Of a DNA stretch of 64,000 nucleotides, positions 54,979 through 64,000 are shown piece after piece. Source of the DNA: Ilyonectria destructans. Taxonomy: Eukaryota > Ascomycota > Sordariomycetes > Hypocreales > Nectriaceae. The notes beneath the pieces are model-generated. The model did no database searches. It had not been told where the DNA came from and saw only the letters and a list, made by a program, of their open reading frames with translations. Numbering within the stretch: position 1 is the first letter of the stretch; every line of letters begins with the position of its first letter. Both the position numbers and the translations under genes were made by a program. Location: contig JAHEWK010000016.1 of assembly GCA_020740775.1 (NCBI GenBank), forward strand, positions 868,001 to 932,000, read 5' to 3'.

Positions 54979-56571
54979 TCAAACCGTCTTTTCTCTCGCA
55001 AATTCCTGTTCTTCCTTCACAATCTCAATCTTCTTAGCCATCTCTTGCTTCTCCTCCTTTCCTTCAAATAGATACGCCAGCTCCTCCAACGTGGGACCCG
55101 ACGTTTCTACGAAGAAGAAATATACTACTAAGAAAATTATGGCGACCCAAACACAGTAGTAGATGTAGAATTTCCAGCCAATGTTCTCCAGCCCAATGGG
55201 GTTAACATAACCACCGAAAATAGAGGATACTTGAATCGTGAGCAGGACGAAAGCCCATGTCTTTGCTCGCATCTGGTACGTGACAATTTCCAGAGGGTAG
55301 GTGACAACCAGGTTCGTCCAGCCAAAAGTGTAGAATGCCTGGAAGAGGAAGATACATGCAAGAACGACTCGTCCAGCGGCGATAGAGTCTTTCTCCAGGT
55401 ATTGTTGGGCTGCAATGGTCCACATGATGAATGTAACTAGGACTCCACCAGAGCCTACTAGGAAGAAAGTGCGGCGCTTGAAGCGGTCGACGAGGAGTGT
55501 CATTGTGATCGCGACAATGTATTGCCAAAGAGTCACCATGCCGTTAACAAGGGTGATATCTTTCTCCGCCTCAACTCCAGTGTCTTTGAGAATCTGTGTG
55601 AGGTAGTTGGAGACCAGCAGGTTACCAGAGCTCTGGCTGAAGAGGGCTGTGGCAAAACAGAGCGAGAGTCGTTTGATGTTGGGAATTGAGGAAAAGAAGT
55701 CCTTCCAAGACATGTTTTCCTCGACTTCTTTAGCAATGGCTTGCTGGATCTCGGCGAATTCAAATTCGACGAGCTCGGAGTTCGGATCGCCCTCTCCGTG
55801 GTACTTGATGAGGATTTCTCGAGCCTTGTCCACTTTTCCCTTGGCGATTAACCAGCGAGGGGATTCGGGGCAGAAGAAAATAAGGGCGAGCTGGTACGCC
55901 GAGGGGACGATCTGAATCAGGGTGGGCAGTCTCCATGACCACTGGCCAGGAATACGGTAGCATCCATAAGTTGCCCACGCGCCAATGACGTAGCCCAGAA
56001 CGATGCTAGTGTTGTAGAATGTCGTGACTTGCACTCGCTCCTTCGGATGGGAAAGTTCAGTAACCAGGACAGGAGCGCCCATCTGGATGAGCGACGAGCC
56101 GATTCCAAGAACGATCTTGCCGCCAATGTACATGTTCAGCGATGTCGCAAAGAACTGAACAAAAACTCCGGCCATGATGACTACAGAGCCCAGGGCAGTG
56201 GGTAGTCGGCGACCGGTAACGTCTCCAATCCAGCCCAGGAAGATGAAGGGGATAATGCCACCGATGGCGTTGGATGCGCCAAAGAAGCCCAGCTTTGAAC
56301 CAGTTGGGTGTCCGAATCGCTCTTGCCAAGTCTCTAGAACTTGCATGCCGTTGGTCATTGAACTGTTGGTTGTTTGTGTCAGTCATGAGGGCCTAATATT
56401 GTGAAGGATGTTGACTTACCCATCAATTCCAAGGGCCATACTGGCAAAGAGAGAGGACGTGAGTAGGAAATAGAGAAGGACTCCATTCTTTCTCTTCCAA
56501 AACGGAGGAACCGTGCTAAGGTCGATGGGAGACGAGATGTCTTCGACCGCGTGGGCGGCTTTAGGAGCCAT
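54979..56571 (-). CDS. MFS disaccharide transporter (lactose permease / cellodextrin transporter type)
   Basis: Plasma-membrane sugar-proton symporter of 511 aa. Minus-strand exons are 56420-56571 and 54979-56362 (57-nt intron, phase 2, codon GGT). Twelve TM segments are expected. Sugar-porter signatures are GWIGDVTGRRLP, KIVLGIGSSLIQMGAPVLVT, ELSHPKERV, FCPESPRWLIAKGK, LVDRFKRRTF, the YPLEIVTYQMRAKTWAF block and FVETSGPTLEELAYLFEGK. The GIDGSMTNGMQVLETWQERF segment is typical of the fungal lactose-permease/CRT1/CDT-2 group, which carries cellobiose, lactose or sophorose. It is divergent from a GH1 beta-glucosidase, a pairing expected for uptake and intracellular hydrolysis of beta-glucosides. 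Confidence 0.9.
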
Positions 56572-57188
56572 CGTCAAGGTAGTGCAATTCAACGAGCCGA
56601 CAAGACCGCCGTGAAGTTTTCAAGCACCGCGTTGTGGTAGAAGGCAGTGATTAGGTTGTTGATCTTGGAACCGAATTTTCGGCAGGCATCTCGCTCCAAT
56701 TATATACAGCTGCATGCGCATCGAAGAAGGGTCGTAAGACAGGAGGAGCCGCGAGCACTTCCGCCAAACAGGGTCAGACGACAAAACTTCCCCGTGGGGA
56801 TTCCGCGTCCGGGGTCGGCTGCGGCGAAACGGCGAAATGTGGTGCAATTGCCAGGTTATCCATCCAACTAATGACGCCCGCCAAGCTCGATGGGGAAATT
56901 CTATCGGGGAAATGGGAAAGCCTATGACGGGAAAATACCAGAGATCGGCGTTACTCGCCACGCCTTGGCGCATCGAAAAACGGGGTTCGATCCTTGATGT
57001 TCCATCACGTTGATAAACCTGAGAGGGGTAGTGGCAGAGCTGGGTATAAAGCGTGCAAGGGCATGGGAATGGCCAAGTGGCTGAATTCGTTGACGAGCTG
57101 AATCACACTTCTCGTTTCTCAATTTCCTCCGGCGCTTCTTCGTGCCGAGCCAAGTTTAGTCTGTCATTGAGCCAGTCCCGACGCGACA
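56572..57188. promoter_or_regulatory. Divergent promoter: disaccharide porter / GH1 beta-glucosidase
   Basis: 617 bases between divergent ATGs. Two CreA-type sites lie 15 bases apart: GTGGGG at 56794-56799, inside a CCCCGTGGGG near-palindrome, and CCGGGG at 56809-56814. CGG triplets cluster at 56809-56835. About two SYGGRG sites are expected by chance, but their close spacing is suggestive. Confidence 0.45.
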
Positions 57189-58814
57189 ATGCCGGGTACA
57201 ACCTCGTTACCCCGAGATTTTGAACTGGGGTTCGCGACAGCGTCCTACCAAATCGAAGGCGCCGTTGCAGAAGACGGGCGTGGAAAGTCAATTTGGGACA
57301 CGTTTTGTCACTTGGAGCCCACCCGATCGAAAGGTGCCAATGGCGATGTTGCCTGTGACCACTACCACCGTCTGGAGGAAGACCTCGATCTCTTGAAAAA
57401 GTACAATGCTCAAACGTACCGATTCTCGATCTCATGGTCGCGAGTCATTCCTCTTGGCGGTAGAGATGACCCGGTGAATGAAGCTGGAATTGACTTTTAC
57501 AACCGGCTCATTGACGGCTTGATTGCCCGCGGGATTACGCCCTGGGTGACACTTTACCATTGGGACCTGCCACAAGGAATCCATGACCGCTACGGTGGAT
57601 GGCTAGATGTGGAGGAGTCGCAAAAGGACTTTGAGAGATATGCTCGAGTTTGTTACGAGCGATTTGGCGATCGTGTCAAGGACTGGATCACTCTTAACGA
57701 ACCATGGATTGTGTCCATTTTCGTAAGTTACCCGACTCAATTTCTTCAGAAGAGGGGGCTGACTTGATCTCAGGGATATGCCACAGGGATTAATGCTCCT
57801 GGAAGAAGCAGTATCAACAAGCAGTCGACAGAGGGCAATACCGCGACTGAGCCCTGGATTGTTGGCAAGGCTCTCGTCATGAGCCATGCTCGCGCGGTGG
57901 CGGCGTACAACGAAGATTTCCGATCTTCCCAGAAAGGTAGAATTGGAATTTCCTTGAATGGTGATTTCTACGAGCCCTGGGATAGCAACGATCCTCGAGA
58001 CAGCGAGGCAGCAATTCGAAGAATGGAATTCCACGTGGGCTGGTTTGCCAACCCCATTTTGTACGTGTCCGCCCTCTGAAGTCTCTGCCAGTTACTAACC
58101 GCAAAGCAGCTTGCAACAAGACTACCCCAAGTGTATGCGGGAGCAACTTGGCAGCAGACTCCCCGAGTTCACTGCTTCCGACATGGCTCTCCTACAAAGA
58201 GCGGAGTCTGATTTCTACGGCATGAATTACTATACATCTCAATTCGCTCGCCACCGCGAAGAGCCGGCTTCCGAGAACGACTTCATTGGAAACGTCGATG
58301 AGCTTCAAGAGAACAAGAAGGGCGAGCCAGTCGGTGAGGAGAGCGGACTTCACTGGTTGAGGTCTTGCCCAGGGATGTTTCGCAAGCACCTGACCCGCAT
58401 CTACGGCCTGTACGGGAAGCCTATTTACATCACCGAGAACGGGTGCCCATGTCCAGGGGAAGACAAGATGACCAAAGAGCAGTCTGTCGAGGACGATTAT
58501 CGGATTCGATATTTCGAAGATCACCTTGACGCTATAGGCAAGTCAGTCAACGAGGATGGCGCTGTTATCAAAGGATATTTTGCATGGTCCCTCATGGACA
58601 ACCTTGGTATGTTCTTCAATCTCTAATTCTAGGCGAGATGGACGATTTGGTTTCTCGAACGTGGCTAACTTGCATAAAACTAGAATGGTCTGACGGTTAC
58701 GGGCCAAGATTTGGTGTCACGTTCACAGACTATGACACTTTGGAGCGAACGCCGAAGAAGTCGGCTTTAATCCTTAGAGAGCTTGTTGAGACACGGAAAT
58801 CAGCAGCAGCGTAG
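57189..58814 (+). CDS. Intracellular GH1 beta-glucosidase
   Basis: Hydrolyses cellobiose, sophorose and related beta-glucosides to glucose in the cytosol. Exons are 57189-57722, 57774-58060, 58110-58606 and 58684-58814 (introns 51, 49 and 77 nt), 1449 nt and 482 aa. There is no signal peptide, in line with intracellular fungal GH1 enzymes. The N-terminal signature is FELGFATASYQIEGA. The acid/base is Glu171 in TLNEPW, the nucleophile Glu383 in YITENG, and substrate-site segments are SWSRVIPLGG, LYHWDLPQ, GMNYYTSQF and FAWSLMDNLEWSDGYGPRFG. Length and all key residues are normal. Confidence 0.95.
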
Positions 58815-59647
58815 AATATGCGTGGTTTTAGCGACTAGATTGCCACTCTTGGTCATGAATGTTCGCTTCTCAGTTTTTGGTACACATATTGGGGCCGCCA
58901 GATAGAGGTCACTTGCAGTTAGAGGTTCAGTTCATTGACATTATAAAGTTAGAACCGAAGCAATGTATGAGGAGAATGTTATTTGTCCAAACCAATTCCC
59001 GACTAGAACATTATCCCTGCCTCTGGAAGACTCTTTCGTTGCGCTTCAGCCAGCCACGACGCCACATCGATGCATCAGGAACCAACACAATTAACACGGA
59101 TCCACAGCCCAGCAGCCAAGATGATGGCGCAATCCCAGGACTCTGGTACAGGTATGGACCCTTGGCATGTCACGATCGCCATTTAGCGTGATGATGTGAG
59201 CATGGGTTAGATTTCCGGATCGAGGATCTACTTCTGCAAAATACGGCCGTCACACCTGCGCGCGATCCACTTTCTGAGCCATCTCTCTCGTGGCGTCTGT
59301 CACATCACCCGACTCAGGCCTCGTGAACGCCTCCGGCAATCATGAGTAATGTTGAGACATAAAGCGGCAAAGTGCATCGGCAGACCCGGCAAGTTTTAGG
59401 TCACAACGCCACATGGAAAAACGGGGAAATATCATGATTCAGGGCACTGCACTTTCTGGTGGATGCGAAAGCCGGCGCCAACTTGAAGTCATTGTGGCAT
59501 TGTTATCATTAGATGCTGCTATGTACATCGCGGTAATTACTACACATTAAGGTGGAGGGCAATCTGCCACGCAATTCTTCCCATATGAAGGAGCCGCCGA
59601 GTTATGAATGGAAATGATTAGGGCTTCGCATCCGGTTTTAAAAATAT
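58815..59647. other. Convergent intergenic region, no supported gene
   Basis: Between the GH1 and amidase 3' ends. ORF 58859-59191 (plus) shows no domain. Confidence 0.45.
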
Positions 59648-61524
59648 CTAGATGACGGGGATGTTTCGCTCCAGGTAACCCTTCCACTTGGGGAGCTGAC
59701 GCTTGTACGGGGTGTTGGAGGTCTTCTGGAGGTCCTCGATGGCGCTCGCCCACTTGACGAGCTTGTGCTCGGCGAAAGCAGTCTGCATGATGGCGAGGCC
59801 AAAGGGCATGCCGGACTCGGCGTGGATACCAGCGGGGACGGTGATCATGGGGTAACCAGCCTGGGCGGCGATCTGGGGAGCCTGGGCAACATCCGGGGGA
59901 ACAAGGAGACCAGAGAGCTTCTTGCCCTTGTGGGTGAGAGCATCGTTGATTCCATTGCGGCACCCGGTCTGGCAGAACTCGAGGGCCTGAAAGTATTTCT
60001 CGTCCATCACACCCTTTGTTTCGAGTGAGGCAAGGAACCCGTCCTGGCCGGAGAGGAAGGCCGGGTGACCGACGCCGTCGGCGTAGGGGTAGCCACCCTC
60101 GCTGCCGTCGTTGTCCTTGTTAAACTGAACAATAGCCTCGAGATCCTTGACCTTGGTGTTCTTGACCTCGGACAGGTACTTCTTGATGTTGTTGTAGAAG
60201 TCGACCTTGATGTAGGTGTACTCGGACTCGTTGGCGAAACCACGGGTGCTGCCGTAATCCCAGTTCCAGCCGTCGGGGCTGACGAGGGTCTCGTAGTCGG
60301 TGATCTCAGTGCCGTTGATGATGGTAGCGCCGGCGGACTTGATGAGGTCGAGGAGCCCGAACAGCTGGGTCAGCTGGTCGTCATCGGCGTAGACCCAGAA
60401 GCTCTTCCAGGGAATGCCAAAGGTGGCACCCTTGAGGGCGCTCTTGTCAGTGAGGAACTGGGCGTATCCGCCCTTGGGAGTCTTGTGCTTCTGGGCGAGG
60501 GTGTAGTTGTCGCGGGTGTCGACGCCGTAGATGGCGTCGAGGACCAGTGTAGCATCCTTGACGGTTCGGGCAAAGGCGCCGACGGTGTCCTGGTGCTCAC
60601 TCTCGGGGATGACACCAGCACGCGAGGTGAGGCCAACGGTGGGCTTGATGCCGACAAGGGCATTTCGCATGGCCGGGTTGATGACTGTGGGTAGTTGTTA
60701 GTGTCAATGGCTTTGAGTGGCAAACACCATGGGCGATGATATCATCGCGGGTCAAGAAACTCACCACTACCGTCGGTCTCAGTGCCGAGAGAGAAAGCAA
60801 TCGCGTTAGCAGAGACACCAACACCGCTGCCGGAGCTGCTGCCACCGGGGTTGACAGTCAGGTTGTAAGCGCTGCGAACCTGGCCACCACGGCCGGAGTA
60901 ACCCTCGGAGTAGTAGTTGGTGCGCATGTCAGCCCACTCGCTGAGCGCGGCCTTTCCGAACAGGACGGCACCGGCCTCGCGGAGCTTCTTGACGACGTGG
61001 GCGTCGCGGGGCACGATGTTGCCGAGAAGCGCCCAGCTGCCGGCGGTGGTCTCCATGTTGTCCTTGGTGGCGATGTTGTCCTTGACGGTGAAGGGGATGC
61101 CGTGGAGAGGACCACGGACCTTGCCCTTGCATCGCTCGGCATCACGCTCGGCGGCAATGGCAAAGACATCGGGGTTGAACTGCAGGACAGAGCTGGAGAG
61201 GTGTGTTAGCTAAGACGGCTCCCGGGAATTGAGATGTGATATCCGGGCGACGCACTCAATGTACTCCTGCGTCTGGTAGGTTCGGACGAGGTAGCAGGTC
61301 ACCAGCTGGGTCGAGGTGAGGTGGCCGAGACGCATGGCCTCCTGCATCTCAGTGATGGTAGCCTCATGCAGGTCGAAGCCGAAACAATCGCCCATGGGGA
61401 ACAGGTTGTCGGAGCCGGCATTCTGCTGGAGCGGGATCAGGTTCGTCTCCGTGTAGGGCACGGAGAGCTTCTTCGCCAGGGCCTGGCCCACGAGGAGCGC
61501 GGCCAGCGACAGACGGGACAGCAT
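59648..61524 (-). CDS. Secreted amidase (amidase signature family)
   Basis: Amide-bond hydrolase of the amidase signature family, 577 aa. Minus-strand exons are 61256-61524, 60765-61192 and 59648-60684 (introns 63 and 80 nt). An N-terminal signal peptide (MLSRLSLAALLVGQALA) suggests secretion. The Ser-Ser-Lys triad is visible: Lys in GIPFTVKDNIA, the cis-Ser in NPGGSSSGSGVGV and the nucleophile Ser in GTETDGSVINPA, which is spliced at the third exon. The C-terminal half carries NYTL and NGTE glycosylation sequons and GYPMITVPAG, usual in the family. Substrate unknown. Confidence 0.92.
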
Positions 61525-62787
61525 GGCGAATTGCACAGGATCCGGATGACGCTGAAGCAGAGGGAAGAAGTGAGAAACGAATGACGAGGCTGAAAAGCCG
61601 TTGGAGCAGTGTAAATGAATGAATGTTCCCTGAGGAGAAGGGTGCTCCAAGGTCCAAAGTTTTGCGCCACCGGCGGGCGGCGGCGACTTCAAAAGCAACT
61701 CGGCCCACGCAGCCACGGCGCAGAACAAAGCGGGTTTGCCGTCGTTGGCTCCGACAGGCCCCTACACAGATTGGCCAGTTCCCCGATGCGGCGGCGGCAG
61801 GGCTCCCCTAGCACCAGGCGAACTCGAGCAAGGAGCATCGCGGACTACAGCGGCATTCGTACTTGTCCATGGCCAGTTTAGCGGTGCAAATGGAGTCCCC
61901 GACGGGTCGCGGCAGCTCCCTCATGCCCCTTCGAGCCTCGTTCGAGGGCGAAGCTGCGGGCTAGTTACCACCGCCCCGGACATCTTCGCTGCATAATTAG
62001 TTAGTACACTACGACGGCCGGAAACTGCGGGATGTGGCCATTCCAGCGGGTGGAGATTGGCCTGAATAGTGACCCCTGGCTACTCTCCAGCGTGGATCGG
62101 CATCCTGGCTTGGCTCTGCCGCTCAATTGGCCCTCGATGTGTCCGTTTCGTCGTGAGTTTCCCAGGGAGGCCTGGACACAGCGGCCATTATCCCGCAACA
62201 GCTAGCCTTGCGGTTCCGTGACGAACACGTCCCCAACAGATGGGGAATTCATTTCTGAAAGGTGGGTTGTTGCTTTGCCACCGGGCCGCGAAGAGGGCAT
62301 TTCTGCACCTTGTCGTACGTGCACCCAGTTCGCATGGATCCCCCCATCGTTCCGCGTCTGGGGTATCCGCGGAAGATCCATGTTCCATTGCTCTTCCATG
62401 CAAGGAAAGGCCTCGAAAAAATCACTTGATCGTCATAAACCCACAGACATGGGGCCCCGTTCGGAAGACGGCTCATGGGCGTCCGTGGTACTGCCAGAGA
62501 GACGACGTACTACGTAGTAAGCACTACAGAGTTAGCACCCTGCGTTAGCATCATCGGGACATAAACAATGACGAAAGCCGATAATGACAGGCAGGGAATA
62601 TTTTATGGCGCCAACTCTACACCCATGCCTTGCTTTCCGAGAGCAATTTGACCGCACGTCAATGGGGTCCATCAGATGCTATCATGGTATATGTCTATTC
62701 TAGATTGGTTCGCTCAGCTAAAATCCAATGGTTCGTTCATCCCGGTCTTGTTTTCCCAATCGGTCATCAATCGTACATTACTATTCC
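61525..62787. other. Intergenic region, no supported gene
   Basis: Amidase promoter on the left and the 3' side of the Rhodopsin-like gene on the right. Plus ORFs 61615-61881, 62218-62517 and 62240-62548 overlap in different frames and have no domain. Confidence 0.45.
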
Positions 62788-64000
62788 TCACGCAACGTGC
62801 CTGGAACTATGATCCCTTTGGCTGTCCTCCTTGATCTGAAAATCCACTTTGACTAAAATTCCATCCGCACTGGTTTCGCTCTGGTTGTCGTTGGACTGGT
62901 TTGCGCTCCGGAAGTTGGCCCGGCCCTCAGCAGAGGTATCCCGGCTTCCAAGCACGCTATGTTCAGGTCGGAGGTTGAGCGATCGGAGAGCCGTACCGCG
63001 AGAATTATTGCTCTGCTTTCCGTATCTCGTGTCGCCAGTGCTGCCCTTGCTGAGATCCTTCCTCAAAATGAACTTGTCCACCAAAGGCTTCACGCCAGGT
63101 ACTGATAGAGCGATCAATGTGGCTCCGATTTCTGCAACTTCGACGCCGAGCTGGGCGTTGTACGACCAAGACTGGTCAGCCTTCCACTGCCCCTCAATGA
63201 CGAGGACCAGGCGGGTGATGGAGATCGCAATAACCCTAGATTCAATTATCAGCGTCGATCATCACTCATTACGAGGTGGGGAATCCTTACGAGACACCGG
63301 GGAGCAGGATGCACCCAAGCTGAATCTTCCTTCGGCGGGGCATTTCTAGCACTCGGAGCATCACGATAGGGATGCCAAACAGCAAGACGTCGCAAACAAG
63401 CGAGATCGCCGAGTTGGTGAGGTACACCAGACCCCATTGCAGGCAGGTGAAGTCGTCGACACCCGGCTGCCAAGCGTAGGGCCACAGGGCAGTGACGGGG
63501 AGGCAGTGGAAGATGAGGAGAAACAGCTGTGGTAAGAAGCCGGCGATGAGGATGCCGAAGACAACGCGGATGGCAATCAGGAGGCCTTGGTGGAGCTTGC
63601 ATAGTCGGTAGTACAAGGCGAGTCCGGAAATTCGGCAGAAGAGGAGCGCCGTCGTGTAGATGATGTGGGCGGCGAAGTCGAGTACCTCGGTCAACTTGAC
63701 CGTGTCCATGTCCAGGACATATTGGATATACGCCAGATGTCGGCCGGATCCCAGGTTGATGAGCCAAATGCAAATACCGACGAAGGGGATGTAGATAACC
63801 TAGTGTCATAGAGCGCAAGGTCAGTGATGGCTCTCAGTGCAGACGCCGTCTGACGAGTTGGTTTTCGATCGCCTCTGGGACAATGGTGACTTACCCAGGA
63901 CATGAGCGTCAGTGTGTCGTCTACTCCGAAGCGTCGGATCAGGAAGGCTCGCGAGCCCAGTCGGCCGAGGACGATGATGCTCGTCAGCACCGTCACGAAG
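62788..64000 (-). CDS. Rhodopsin-like fungal integral membrane protein, 5' end beyond window
   Basis: Partial gene; the start lies right of 64000. Visible minus-strand exons are 63895-64000, 63291-63799 and 62788-63235, with introns of 95 and 55 nt, in consistent frame. The sequence RRFGVDDTLTLMSW, then YIQYVLDMDTVKLTEVLDFA, LLFCRISGLALYYRL, FLLIFHCLPVTALW and the LQWGLVYLTNSAISLVCDVL helix match the fungal Rhodopsin-like (SAT4-type) domain with seven TM segments. The family's role is mostly unknown; some members contain an N-terminal CFEM domain, which would be outside this window. The C-terminal tail after the last TM is hydrophilic, with many Ser, Asn and Arg. Confidence 0.85.

Noticed and set aside
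60065..60694. Plus-strand ORF of 209 codons
   Set aside because: Antisense shadow of the amidase exon; Val/Leu/Gly-rich with no family.
1..64000. CRISPR array, bacterial operon or polyketide/NRPS cluster
   Set aside because: No regularly spaced repeats, no Shine-Dalgarno-led gene strings, and no PKS, NRPS or terpene synthase core enzyme.

Overview
The window is nuclear DNA of a filamentous ascomycete, most likely a sordariomycete and possibly hypocrealean. The evidence is short GT-AG introns (about 44-104 nt) with CTAAC-like branch points, compact one-strand genes with GCCGCC-type start contexts, and typical fungal families: Zn2Cys6 regulators, a BTB protein, an ankyrin protein, a Rhodopsin-like membrane protein, MFS sugar porters and a G1 peptidase. 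Exon coordinates were derived by hand and checked for frame; no search was run.

Left part (1-19 kb) is mostly housekeeping. It holds a kinesin with an in-frame stop, a four-TM MARVEL-like protein, signal peptidase SEC11, a small CsbD-like protein, an unknown multi-TM protein, a BTB protein, a DUF1349/REE1-type protein and the TFIIIB subunit Brf1. Middle part (19-50 kb) is accessory and gene-poor. It holds a frame-broken ankyrin protein, a decayed fungal gene of unknown role, a Gly-rich protein, a hexose-type MFS transporter with a 15-nt exon, a HAD hydrolase, a 961-aa C2H2 protein, a small two-exon ORF, an SDR, a Zn2Cys6 regulator, a 561-aa membrane protein, a G1 (eqolisin) peptidase and a frame-broken unknown ORF. 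It also holds a GC-rich degenerate repeat, a mariner-like MITE candidate and a 9-bp minisatellite.

Right part (50-64 kb) contains the most interesting arrangement. A secreted GH162-like endo-beta-1,2-glucanase gene (minus) is divergent from a Zn2Cys6 regulator (plus). Next to them, an MFS disaccharide porter of the lactose-permease/cellodextrin type (minus) is divergent from an intracellular GH1 beta-glucosidase (plus). Together these read as a pathway: cut an extracellular beta-glucan to oligosaccharides such as sophorose, import them, hydrolyse them to glucose, under a local regulator. A secreted amidase and the 3' part of a Rhodopsin-like membrane protein follow.

A second theme is frame breaks. 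The ankyrin gene, the 24-kb gene, the 48.5-kb ORF and the GH162 gene each read well except for single-base shifts, four of which lie at short homopolymers. This could be assembly error or real decay; raw reads or RNA would tell.
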